Assembly (NCBI GenBank): GCA_028289725.1
Contig: JANQOH010000013.1
Location: 1-18,133 of the forward strand
From: Alphaproteobacteria bacterium
GTDB lineage: Bacteria > Pseudomonadota > Alphaproteobacteria > UBA7887
Length of the DNA stretch: 18,133 bases
Direction: 5' to 3'
Below, in pieces: positions 1 to 7,027 of the stretch (positions within the stretch are counted from its first letter, which is position 1; each line of letters begins with the position of its first letter). The notes under the pieces were generated by a model that ran no database searches, had not been told where the DNA came from, and worked only from the letters and a program-made list of their open reading frames with translations. Both the position numbers and the translations under genes were made by a program.

Positions 1-1207
1 GCACCCCGTCCCCCGAACGGGCGTTCGCGTCGCCGCCGCCGCGTAGGTAAAACCGGGTCGGTACGGCCCGCGCGAGCGGCCACGAACGCTCGGCGCGCCA
101 CTCATCGCGGCCCATGACAAAAAGCCGAACCTTCGGGCCAGGGTCGACAACCTGTTCGCCGAGTTGCGCATCGAACCAGGGAACGGCCTCGATGACGCTT
201 GCGGTGCGATAGGGCACGGCATCACCGCCACCCGGGAGTGGGAATTCGGTCGCGTGACCCCACGGACCGATGATCAGGCGGGTTTCCTGTGCGACGCGCG
301 GATGGGGGTTGGTTATGAGCTCGGTGAAATCATCGAGCTGCCCGGGCAAAAAGGGATCGAACCATCCCGCCATCAGCAGCACGGGCGCCCGGGCGCTTGC
401 GGGGCGCGCTTCGCCATCCACCGGTCGCCAATATTCCTCATCGTCGGCGCGGGTGAGCCAGTCGTTGAAGAAGTTTGTGTCGCCGATTGCCTCGTCGTCG
501 GCCCGGCTCAGCGGCAGCGTTCGCGCCCCGCGTTCGAGGTCATCGATATCGACCTCGCGATCTTCCTGTCCGCGGCTCCGGATGGCCCAGTAGAGCGCGC
601 TCTCCAGCGAAAACGCGCCACCTTGATAGAACATGTCGCGGAAACGGGTGCTGGCGATTTGCACGAACATCGCATCGAGTTCGGGATCCGTCTGGTCGGC
701 GATCGCCCACTGGGTGTGGCCGAAAGCGGACCCGCCCCATGTCGCGAGGCGGCCGTCGTACCATGGCTGCTCGACGAGCCACCGCAAGGTGTCGATGCCG
801 TCCGACCGTTCGTGGATCAAGGGGGTGAAAACGCCGCCCGATCGGTACCGCCCCCGCGTGCCCTGAACGACGACAGCATAGCCACGCCGTGCCCAGAAAC
901 GCCCGATCGCATCGGAGCGAAACCGGTTGAAGAACGTGTCGGTCATGGGAATCCGCACAAGGATAGTCGGTGCTTTCTCTCGCTCCACCGGGAGGTGCAG
1001 GTCGGCTGAAAGAACCACGCCGTCGCGCGTGGTCACCGTCGCGTCCCGGCTCGTGCGGACGCTGTACACGGCCGGGCGGTTCCGGTCGTCGGCAAGCAAA
1101 AAAGTCTCGACCGCATTGTCGACGATTGCCTCGCATCCGCCGGTGGCAACGAGGGCCAACAGGACGCCAATGCGCCCCATGAGTGTGAACGGTTGAGCAC
1201 GTGCCAT
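1..1207 (-). CDS. CocE/NonD-family serine hydrolase (lipoprotein-like), 3' end outside window
   Basis: Reading the minus strand from the ATG at 1207 gives 402 uninterrupted codons to the left edge, so the protein is partial at its C-terminus. It looks like an alpha/beta hydrolase of the CocE / X-Pro dipeptidyl-peptidase S15 family. These enzymes cleave esters or acyl-peptide bonds; the substrate here is unknown. The nucleophile motif is WGGSAFG (Ser160), the acid is in AGWFDPFLPGQ (Asp284), and the base is in GPWGHAT (His318), all in family order and spacing. An oxyanion-side region, VVVQGTRGRYRSGG, lies at 113-125. The N-terminus (GRIGVLLALVATGGC) is a hydrophobic segment ending at Cys25, a possible lipobox, so export is likely. 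The missing part would be the C-terminal jelly-roll domain. A GGGGTGA stretch upstream of the ATG can serve as ribosome binding site. The longer overlapping frame on the same strand (540-1268) lacks any family motif and is a shadow. Confidence 0.85.
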   Translation of the reverse strand, partial: MARAQPFTLMGRIGVLLALVATGGCEAIVDNAVETFLLADDRNRPAVYSVRTSRDATVTTRDGVVLSADLHLPVEREKAPTILVRIPMTDTFFNRFRSDAIGRFWARRGYAVVVQGTRGRYRSGGVFTPLIHERSDGIDTLRWLVEQPWYDGRLATWGGSAFGHTQWAIADQTDPELDAMFVQIASTRFRDMFYQGGAFSLESALYWAIRSRGQEDREVDIDDLERGARTLPLSRADDEAIGDTNFFNDWLTRADDEEYWRPVDGEARPASARAPVLLMAGWFDPFLPGQLDDFTELITNPHPRVAQETRLIIGPWGHATEFPLPGGGDAVPYRTASVIEAVPWFDAQLGEQVVDPGPKVRLFVMGRDEWRAERSWPLARAVPTRFYLRGGGDANARSGDGV

Positions 1208-1548
1208 AACGGGTCACCCCAAGTTCTTCATTCCGGCGGCTTGGGTTGGGGATGCTAGCGCGCAACACCGCCCACGCGGTGCCAAACAGGGCATCAAACC
1301 AAGATAATCAAATTGCCCGCCATGGGTCAGGCCCATGAGATCCTAGCCGCCTTTGGTCGAAAAACACCTCTGTGATAAACTTTTGGCCGTTTCGAAGTGC
1401 CCTCGAGACGCTTTTGGCGAACAACAATGGGCACCGAAAACAACAATAAAATTTGCGGTGATTTTCAGTCCGCCCCCATTAAACGGCAACGGCAAAGGCC
1501 GTGTGATCGGCCGTGCCGTTTGCGAACCATTTATCAGGGAGAGTTTCG
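1208..1548. other. Intergenic region between divergent genes
   Basis: This 341-base gap lies between the CocE-like gene (minus) and the small secreted protein (plus), so it should hold two divergent promoters. The part around 1370-1470 is AT-richer than its surroundings (for example AACAACAATAAAATTTG). No ORF in it looks coding: the long frame 1353-1751 runs through the next gene out of phase. The only structured element I see is the hairpin at 1481-1521. Confidence 0.6.
1481..1521 (+). promoter_or_regulatory. Hairpin in the presumed 5' leader of the 1549 gene
   Basis: AAACGGCAACGGC (1481-1493) pairs with GCCGTGCCGTTT (1510-1521), giving 12 base pairs with one bulged base. The loop itself contains GGCC...GGCC. 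It ends 27 bases before the ATG at 1549 and just before the AGGGAGAG ribosome binding site. There is no T-run after it, so it is not a classical terminator; an mRNA-stabilising leader or an operator is possible. Confidence 0.45.
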
Positions 1549-2043
1549 ATGCACATGATGATCTCGGCCTCGGCGACCCTGGCGGCGGTCGCTTTCGCAA
1601 CCTCGTTCACCGCGTCCGTGTTGGCCGCGGAAATCGATATGTCCGGCACCACCTATCTCACTTTCACCGACATCCAGGACGAAGAAACCGACTCTCACTT
1701 CAAGGGTGTCGTGGAGGGCATGGGCATTTTCGTGGCGGACGACGCGAGTAGCCCCGTCATGCACGCGATTATCGACTTCGATGCTGTGTTTCACTCCGCC
1801 AAGAGGGACGATATCGAGTACATCCAGCGTACCGGTGCGTATGGCGCCATGATCCTAACCGACGCCGAAGAGGACTACCTCATCCTCAGCTATGTGCGTC
1901 ACCCGGGCGAACAGGTCCAATGGACCGCGAATGGGGGAAGCGGCAAATACGCGAACGCCTCCGGCAATGGCGGGATTGTGTTCGAAACACTGCCGAGCTT
2001 CTCCGGCAAATTCACCTTCTCGGGAAGCATCACGATTGACTGA
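1549..2043 (+). CDS. Small secreted protein, 164 aa, function unknown
   Basis: The frame is open further upstream, but the ATG at 1549 follows a good ribosome binding site (AGGGAGAG, six bases upstream) and begins a clear Sec signal peptide: a short hydrophobic stretch ending SVLAAEID, probably cut near residues 26-27. The mature protein of about 138 residues is acidic, lacks cysteine and shows no catalytic motif. Its C-terminal part, with NGGSGKYANASGNGGIVFE and then GKFTFSGSITI, resembles the Gly-rich strand pattern (GG-G-Y-ASG-G) of small periplasmic beta-barrels such as allene-oxide-cyclase-like folds. That resemblance is only a pattern judgement. The gene stands alone, convergent with the thioredoxin-like gene. 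I do not recognise a specific family. Confidence 0.75.
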   Translation: MHMMISASATLAAVAFATSFTASVLAAEIDMSGTTYLTFTDIQDEETDSHFKGVVEGMGIFVADDASSPVMHAIIDFDAVFHSAKRDDIEYIQRTGAYGAMILTDAEEDYLILSYVRHPGEQVQWTANGGSGKYANASGNGGIVFETLPSFSGKFTFSGSITID

Positions 2044-2155
2044 ACGCTTGCTCCGTGACCGATGACCCAATCGCGGGATGAGCGAACGGTCTGACCAAGA
2101 CCTGTTTCGTCGCCCCTTTGAGGTCCGTGGTCGGGGTCGTCACCGTTCGATGGAA

Positions 2156-2188
2156 GCGGCCGTTCCGACTCACGTCAGGAACGGCCGC
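2156..2188. repeat. Perfect 11-bp inverted repeat between convergent genes
   Basis: GCGGCCGTTCC (2156-2166) and GGAACGGCCGC (2178-2188) are exact reverse complements separated by 11 bases. The repeat lies between the stop of the secreted-protein gene (2043) and the stop of the thioredoxin-like gene (2327), where a shared bidirectional transcription end would be expected. Neither side has a T-run, so a factor-dependent or weak terminator is the most I can infer. Confidence 0.5.
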
Positions 2189-2326
2189 ATGCCACGTACG
2201 ATTGAGCTGAGAGCCACCCGATGTTCTTGGAGTGTTTGGCGCGCAGAGATGTTCACCCAAAACACTCTATGCTCTCGCGTGCGATCGATTTGTCTCCATT
2301 CAGCATTCCACCGAACCGGAGGTTAC

Positions 2327-2743
2327 CTAGCTTGCCGCTTTCGCGATGGCATCATGGATCTCGACGGTAATATCCGCTGAGTCCATCGATTTTGTCAGCT
2401 TTGAGATGACTTCCTTTGTCTCGGCATCGACCAGCAGCATGAACCCGGTCGCGCCACCGTTCTCTTGGTAGAAATCGCCCACACCAAGCGCATGGGCCAT
2501 CAGTTCCGATTGGTGGCGTCGGGTGGCATCCGTAAGGTCCAGGCGGACAAAGAGAATGGCGTCGTTGTCCAGATCGGACTTGCCGCGGGCTTTTTCGATC
2601 TCGGGGTCCAAGATCTTACAGCTGCCGCACCAATCCGCGTAGAAGAGGATTCCTAGAACTTCAGGTTTCTGATCCGCGGACAAGGCAAGCTGAGCATTGC
2701 CCATGAAGCATGCGGTGAGGCAGATGAGTAGGATGCGGCGCAT
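2327..2743 (-). CDS. Periplasmic thioredoxin-fold protein (WCGSC), 138 aa
   Basis: The ATG at 2743 has an AAGGAG ribosome binding site eight bases upstream, which fixes this start over the longer open frame reaching 2872. Residues 1-22 (RRILLICLTACFMGNAQLALS) form a Sec signal peptide. The mature part begins a compact thioredoxin fold: strand VLGILFYADWCGSCK with the redox pair Cys39/Cys42, and a downstream strand AILFVRLDLTD. The segment GFMLLVDAETKEVISKL corresponds to the strands after the cis-proline site, but the usual cis-Pro is replaced by the sequence GATGF. A thiol-disulphide role in the periplasm (reductase or DsbE/TlpA-like helper) is likely from the family. The partner is not shown by the neighbours, which are unrelated. 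Confidence 0.82.
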   Translation of the reverse strand: MRRILLICLTACFMGNAQLALSADQKPEVLGILFYADWCGSCKILDPEIEKARGKSDLDNDAILFVRLDLTDATRRHQSELMAHALGVGDFYQENGGATGFMLLVDAETKEVISKLTKSMDSADITVEIHDAIAKAAS

Positions 2744-3303
2744 GGATAATCTCCTTGATCGAGTTGTGCGACGGGCTTCAGAAGGGACCGGCAGGGCATC
2801 TCCGCCTGTCCGTGGCGACGTGTGACGTGTTGTTTGCAATCCGGATCGACCTCGCATCGACATGCGGGGCAACGGGGCACATTAAGCAATTCAAGGCGTT
2901 AACCCCCCGATTCTCATTTCTATGGCCGCGCGCGTTCCCAAGAACCCGATTCACGAAGCCAATTGTTCGGTCCAATCCGATGCAAGCTCAGTTGCCATCT
3001 GGCAGACCGCACAGCGCAGCCTGCCCGGTACAGAGAACGAACAAGCAGGGCGTTTGATTGCAAAATAATTCGGCTGATCGCATAGAATTTTCGGCGATCT
3101 ACATCCGGTCGCGCTGAGGGCGATTTGGTTTTCACACCAAGACGTCCGGTTGGGTCAGATCCAGAAGTGATCGAGGCTGCCCGGCGATGTCCGTTGATGA
3201 GGCTAAAGCCTGCTCGCGTTGGCAAAATGTCCGGTCTTCGCATAGCTCCGGATATTGCCGAATGGCTCCGCGCCAGGTGAAACATGGCCAGGAGCGGTCT
3301 GCC

Positions 3304-3339
3304 CATCACCCGTGCTTTGCATTAAATCCACGGGTGATG
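3304..3339. repeat. Perfect 11-bp inverted repeat
   Basis: CATCACCCGTG (3304-3314) and CACGGGTGATG (3329-3339) are exact reverse complements with a 14-base AT-rich loop. The repeat lies at the boundary between the GC-rich relic-like sequence and the AT-rich island. It has no adjacent gene end and no T-run, so it is not an obvious terminator. Confidence 0.5.
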
Positions 3340-3475
3340 AGCTATGACGGGCTTCCGTGACGTCATGACGACTGCATCCAGCAAATTCCGCCCACGCGCC
3401 ACGCGGTTCAATCCCAGCCGATATTGTTGCAGCCTTAGCCCCAATACCCAATTCCACTGGATATTATTATCCATT

Positions 3476-3514
3476 TTGGTTGATATAAACCGAACTCAAT
3501 TCGATATCAGCCAA
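3476..3514. repeat. Imperfect 11-bp inverted repeat in AT-rich island
   Basis: TTGGTTGATAT (3476-3486) and ATATCAGCCAA (3504-3514) match as reverse complements at 10 of 11 positions, with a 17-base spacer. Just upstream TGGATA-TTAT-TATCCA forms a second short palindrome. The cluster of palindromes in AT-rich DNA could be a protein-binding region or the end of a decayed mobile element. Confidence 0.35.
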
Positions 3515-3756
3515 CTCTACTCATCACATTTTTTAGATTGGCAACTAATTGGATGGCAATTTCGTCATCGCTCTACTCACTCGGCCTCAAATACTCCGTG
3601 AAAAAGACTAAGACTGCAAAACGACGAGCGGTTAAGTGAGGCGATTTAGAAACATTGCCTCGATAATCAATATGAGCTTTGAGGTCGTCTTGACTCATTG
3701 GTTTCGATCTTTCACTTTCCCGGCCTTGGCGGTCCGCGTGGGGACGGGAGGGGGCC

Positions 3757-4083
3757 TTGTATCGATTTCCCAGCATTTTGATTCCTTTGTCGGTGCTGAT
3801 TTTCCCTGAGCAAGGGTTCGGCGCCGACAAGGCGTTAGGGGAAAGCAGATACAATGAATCTTGCGTTTCTTGCCACGGACAGGCCGGGAAAGGCGCTGCC
3901 AGTTATCCAAAGATTTCTGGCAACGAAGTTTCCTATACGACGGCCAAACTGGAAGCTTACAGAGAAGGCATCAAACAAGGGCCGAACTCCGCGCTGATGA
4001 TCATGATGGCGAAGCCATTGTCGGATGAGGAGATCGAAAATTTGGCCGCGTATTTGGAAGACGCCAAATACGAAGTTGATTAG
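3757..4083 (+). CDS. Small periplasmic class I c-type cytochrome, 108 aa
   Basis: The protein starts at a TTG (3757) preceded by the purine-rich GGGAGGGGG, which acts as ribosome binding site. No ATG or GTG gives a better signal peptide. Residues 1-23 are a Sec signal (ILIPLSVLIFPEQGFGA). The haem-binding motif CVSCH is at 36-40 with the family-typical HGQAGKG following, and the distal methionine is in MIMMAKPLSDEE (Met83 or Met84). The C-terminal helix IENLAAYLEDAKY is the standard final helix of class I cytochromes. It overlaps nothing and ends 10 bases before the PQQ dehydrogenase start, so the two are almost certainly co-transcribed. From this I infer that it takes electrons from that dehydrogenase and passes them to the respiratory chain. 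Confidence 0.88.
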   Translation: MYRFPSILIPLSVLIFPEQGFGADKALGESRYNESCVSCHGQAGKGAASYPKISGNEVSYTTAKLEAYREGIKQGPNSALMIMMAKPLSDEEIENLAAYLEDAKYEVD

Positions 4084-4093
4084 CGAGGAAATC

Positions 4094-5410
4094 ATGAAAA
4101 AATTTTCAAGTAGCGTCTTTTCGGGAGTCATGGCCGGCGCCTTGATTCTCGGATTGCCGTTTGCTGCACAGGCAGATCAAGGCATGGACGTGCCCAAGAT
4201 CTCATCAAACGTTGTCCTGCAAGGTCTCGAGAATCCTTGGGACATGGCTTTCTTGCCGGACGGCACAATGTTCTTCACCGAAAAATGCAAAGGTCTCTCA
4301 GTCAGAACGACAGATGGAACCGTGCATGCCTTGTACGGAATGAAGGACAGCTCGGGCTACGCCGACAGCGGCAGTGACCTTTTCTGCGATGGACAAGCCG
4401 GCATGCTTGGCGTGGTCGCGGACCGGCACTTCGCGCAGAACCGGACCCTTTTTGTCTATTCGACGTCGACCAAGTATCACGGCGATGGCTGCAAGACGAA
4501 CTTCGAAAAATGCGACGGCAACATCGTCATGCGGTTCAAGGTCAGCGACGACCTCATGAGCGTCTCCGACCGGACCGACATCGTGACGGATATTCAGTAC
4601 AAGCCGTTCGAATCCGACCAGCCTTTCGGTGGTCCGGGCGCCCATAACGGCGGTCGGCTCCGCATCGGCCCGGGCGGCTATCTGTGGGTTGCAGGCGGTG
4701 ACCGCCACCGCGGTATCTGCCCACAGGACGGTCAGCTCTTGTGCGGCAAAGTGCTGCGCATCGATAGCGACGGGAATGCGCATCCGGACAACAATCCCCC
4801 GGAAGGCTTCGACAAGCGCATCTACACCTACGGTCATAGAAACGTCCAAGGCATCGACTTCCGCCCGAGCGACGGCAAAGCGTTCACGGCCGAACATGGC
4901 CCGTGGCACAACGATGAGATCACCGCTCTTGTGAACGGTGGCAATGCCGGTTGGGACCCCGCGGAGAACAGAGGGGGTCGCGGCGACTGCCCGGATGAGT
5001 ATTGCGGCTACGAGCCAAATCAGATGGACGGTATGGATCCGGCGCTGCGGGCTGCCTATACCCCGATGAGCGACACGCGCTTCGATGATCTGATGCCGGC
5101 AACGTGGAACAATAACGGCTTCTCGCAAGGCACCGGTTCCGCCGCTTTCCTGAAAGGCAGCAATTGGGGCATTTACGAGGGCCGTTTGGCGGTCGGCATC
5201 ATGGGTATTGGCTTTGGCGACACGCCGGGCGGCTCACGGATCGACATGATCAGCATCACCCCCGATGGTTTGGGGATCAACGGAATCACGCGGATGCCTC
5301 TCGGCTTTTCGAAGCGGTTCCGTGGCTTGGTCATGGGGCCGGATAACGCGCTCTACGTCGCAACGGATGCCGGTGAGATTTACCAAGTCACCGCGGAAAG
5401 CATGAAATAA
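4094..5410 (+). CDS. PQQ-dependent sugar dehydrogenase (GSDH / soluble GDH family), 438 aa
   Basis: The ATG at 4094 follows GAGGAAATC, ten bases after the cytochrome stop. Residues 1-27 are a Sec signal peptide ending FAAQA-DQG. The rest is a six-bladed beta-propeller of the glucose/sorbosone dehydrogenase family, which oxidises sugars or related alcohols in the periplasm using PQQ and usually Ca2+. Diagnostic segments appear in order: LENPWDMAFLPDG (45-57), AHNGGRLRIGPGGYLW with the catalytic-type His184, YGHRNVQGIDF with Arg249, AEHGPWHNDEI (266-276) for cofactor and metal contacts, and a final GFSKRFRG arginine near 408. Cysteines are unusually frequent and paired (Cys65/98, 133/140, 209/217, 299/304), suggesting several disulphides in the exported protein. 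The natural substrate cannot be read from the sequence. Confidence 0.9.
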   Translation: MKKFSSSVFSGVMAGALILGLPFAAQADQGMDVPKISSNVVLQGLENPWDMAFLPDGTMFFTEKCKGLSVRTTDGTVHALYGMKDSSGYADSGSDLFCDGQAGMLGVVADRHFAQNRTLFVYSTSTKYHGDGCKTNFEKCDGNIVMRFKVSDDLMSVSDRTDIVTDIQYKPFESDQPFGGPGAHNGGRLRIGPGGYLWVAGGDRHRGICPQDGQLLCGKVLRIDSDGNAHPDNNPPEGFDKRIYTYGHRNVQGIDFRPSDGKAFTAEHGPWHNDEITALVNGGNAGWDPAENRGGRGDCPDEYCGYEPNQMDGMDPALRAAYTPMSDTRFDDLMPATWNNNGFSQGTGSAAFLKGSNWGIYEGRLAVGIMGIGFGDTPGGSRIDMISITPDGLGINGITRMPLGFSKRFRGLVMGPDNALYVATDAGEIYQVTAESMK

Positions 5411-5427
5411 ACCTCAAAACTTGAGGT
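5411..5427 (+). repeat. Small palindrome just after the dehydrogenase stop
   Basis: ACCTCAA (5411-5417) and TTGAGGT (5421-5427) form a perfect 7-bp stem with a three-base loop, directly after the stop codon and 16 bases before the main terminator stem. It may stabilise the 3' end of the transcript. Confidence 0.4.
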
Positions 5428-5443
5428 AAACCTCTCGATAGAC

Positions 5444-5481
5444 GTGCCCGCGTACCCTCGGTATCGCGGGCACTTTTTTTT
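5444..5481 (+). terminator. Rho-independent terminator of the cytochrome-dehydrogenase operon
   Basis: GTGCCCGCG (5444-5452) pairs perfectly with CGCGGGCAC (5465-5473) and is followed by eight T residues (5474-5481). This is the clearest terminator in the window, 34 bases after the dehydrogenase stop. The next gene comes from the opposite strand. Confidence 0.93.
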
Positions 5482-5515
5482 GGACGTTCAAAGGTCTTGT
5501 CGATCGAACTCGCGA

Positions 5516-5923
5516 TCAATCGCACAAAACTTCAGTCAGCTGCTCCGTCACGGAACCCACCTCGATTTGACGCTTCGGCTTTTCCGCCATATCCGTAGCC
5601 ATGGCGGGTTTTTCCCAGTTTCTGTCCGTGAAAAACGTGCTCTGCAGCATTTTTTCTGTTCGCTCGGTGCAGTCAATTTCCAACAGGCTTAGAAAACTGG
5701 CCGCACCCATGACCGAGGTTTTGTACCGGACGCCATTCCAAACACGACGCAAAGAATCGATCTCTTCCACGCGCGAAGGATCATAAAAATGAGCGTCGCC
5801 ATTCGCTTCCTGGGCGTACATGACCCATTCGCCTTTTCCAGCACCGGTGGCCGAAGCTGCGCTTGCCGTGACGGTCGATGCCGCGGAGTAGATCAAGAAT
5901 GTTGCTAAGCTAATTTTATTCAT
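5516..5923 (-). CDS. Exported surface-adhesin-E-like protein, 135 aa
   Basis: The ATG at 5923 opens a protein with a signal peptide (residues 1-26, ATFLIYSAASTVTASAASA). The mature part has the pattern I associate with the surface-adhesin protein E fold: GEWVMYAQEANGDAHFYDP near the start, then RRVWNGVRYK, then SLLEIDCTERTEKML with a conserved cysteine, and a terminal cysteine in EVLCD. The two cysteines could form a disulphide. Members of that family are mostly small periplasmic or outer-membrane-associated proteins of uncertain role; one Haemophilus member binds host matrix proteins, which need not apply here. No clear ribosome binding site precedes the start. The gene is convergent with the dehydrogenase operon. 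Confidence 0.7.
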   Translation of the reverse strand: MNKISLATFLIYSAASTVTASAASATGAGKGEWVMYAQEANGDAHFYDPSRVEEIDSLRRVWNGVRYKTSVMGAASFLSLLEIDCTERTEKMLQSTFFTDRNWEKPAMATDMAEKPKRQIEVGSVTEQLTEVLCD

Positions 5924-6369
5924 CGGGAATAGATTTTTGTAACTTTGTCCGTCCGGCCACCAAATATTCTTGGCGTATTAGCGACACGAACCGTTCCGGC
6001 ATGCAGTTCATTGATCAAGGTCTGTGAATCGAAAGACGAACCCCTTGATCGTGTTAATCCCATGACTAAATCCTTTTGCAAAGGTACGGGTCTGACGTAA
6101 CCTTTGCCGCTTCTTGAACACGCGGTCCAGGTCTTGGGTCAGACGCTGAGCCATGGGACTACTCTTGTAAAGCCCCCACACGAAGCACCCCTCCGCCTGT
6201 CCATTCTCACGAGCATTCTCATTGCGTCGAGTGTCTGTTGTGACGGAACACAATCAGCAATGTCTGCTTCGGGTAACACACGGTCATCTGATGGCGATGC
6301 GTTTATTGTCCGATAGTGGGGGCGGTTCTCAGGTGAATTGTCGGGCGCGGTCGGCGTTCGGACGGGAGT
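5924..6369. other. Intergenic region, 446 bases, no convincing gene
   Basis: It lies between two minus-strand genes and should carry the promoter of the adhesin-E-like gene near 5930-6000. An 81-codon minus frame (6008-6253) is present but shows no recognisable protein and little coding bias. GATCAAGG (6013-6020) and CCTTGATC (6043-6050) form an 8-bp inverted repeat of unknown role. Nothing else stands out. Confidence 0.5.
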
Positions 6370-6777
6370 TCAAGAATTCGCCGGTTCGATATCGTCCGGC
6401 CAATAGCGCTTGCTCTTTTTCCGCCCATTCACCCGCAGCTGGTAGAACGGTGCCTGTTTTTCATGGTGCCAGGCGACTTCGAGAATTCTCGCCGGCGATC
6501 CGTCGGCGATCACTTGGACGGTCGCGCCAACGTCGAGGATTGCGCCGTGGGCGGATGTAATGGGCGTGACCAGATCGGGGCGCACGCGAAATTTTTGCCC
6601 CGCGTAGCCAAGGACGGCGTACGGCGGATCGTCCGCATAGTGCCGAAACACGCGGCCGTAGGGCGATAGATCACGCAAGTCGGCCAAATCGTCTGGGTAA
6701 ACATGATCCGTGCCGTGTTCCTCGAACCAGGGGAACAAAGCCCAACGGTCAGGTCCGCCATCATGCATGAGCCCCAT
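6370..6777 (-). CDS. DUF6960-like conserved protein, 135 aa
   Basis: The open frame extends to 6927, but the upstream residues are Arg-rich and non-conserved in style. The ATG at 6777 (MGLMHDGG) is preceded by GGAGGGAGATGGTAAGG and is the likely start; an ATG at 6783 is an alternative. The first half, RWALFPWFEEHGTD followed by HPDDL-like YPDDLADLRDL and GRVF, resembles the DUF6960 family of small cytosolic proteins of unknown function. The second half (about 82-131) is a small beta-rich module, VGATVQVI...ARILEVAWHH...KSKRYWPDDI, reminiscent of short SH3-like barrels. There is no signal peptide or membrane segment. The family assignment rests on recall of the N-terminal pattern only. Confidence 0.68.
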   Translation of the reverse strand: MGLMHDGGPDRWALFPWFEEHGTDHVYPDDLADLRDLSPYGRVFRHYADDPPYAVLGYAGQKFRVRPDLVTPITSAHGAILDVGATVQVIADGSPARILEVAWHHEKQAPFYQLRVNGRKKSKRYWPDDIEPANS

Positions 6778-7027
6778 CCTTACCATCTCCCTCCATATCC
6801 GGACGCCGCACCGAGATGGTGCGGTTCCGGCAATCCTCGGATGGGATATACGGGACGCGCGGCGCATCAGCATCCAATTTGGCCTGTTACGGATCGTTTC
6901 TTGGATAAGAAGGCGGCGCCGGCGCAAATCGAGCCCTCAGTCGCCGCGCCACACATTCGCCACCATTGATTGGATAATCCGGTGCCTATTGCCGTATGGC
7001 GATTGCGCGAAAGGGTCGCGTGGGACC

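Larger units (their letters stand above)
2744..3756. other. 1-kb region without a convincing gene; possible decayed or repeated sequence
   Basis: Every frame here is either short or of non-coding character. Minus-strand frames around 2920-3457 give broken, low-complexity-free peptides (for example RPDILPTRAGFSLINGHR and, in another frame, YAKTGHFANASRL). They look like a frame-disrupted relic or a non-coding interspersed repeat rather than a live gene. An AT-rich island at about 3421-3600 (72 G+C of 180 bases, 40 percent) contrasts with the GC-rich flanks. Two inverted repeats (3304-3339 and 3476-3514) lie inside. A TTGACT box at 3690-3695 could be the -35 of the downstream cytochrome operon, but no good -10 follows. 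Confidence 0.5.

Noticed and set aside
164..1009. Plus-strand frame of 281 codons opposite the CocE-like gene
   Set aside because: No family motif; it is the antisense shadow of the hydrolase gene.
540..1268. Long minus-strand frame of 242 codons
   Set aside because: Arg/Pro/His-rich composition typical of an out-of-phase frame in GC-rich DNA; the overlapping frame from 1207 carries the full CocE catalytic signature.
3405..3420. GGTTCAATCCC resembling a tRNA T-arm
   Set aside because: The flanking bases do not form a five-base-pair T stem and no anticodon or acceptor stem is found upstream.
3573..3698. 41-codon minus frame (MSQDDLKAHIDYRGNV...) in the AT-rich island
   Set aside because: Reads somewhat like protein but has no good ribosome binding site, no recognisable family, and overlaps the presumed promoter region of the cytochrome operon.
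4298..5128. 276-codon minus frame inside the PQQ dehydrogenase gene
   Set aside because: Antisense shadow; the plus frame holds all the GSDH motifs.
6008..6253. 81-codon minus frame in the gap between two small genes
   Set aside because: No domain, signal peptide or coding bias; start context weak.
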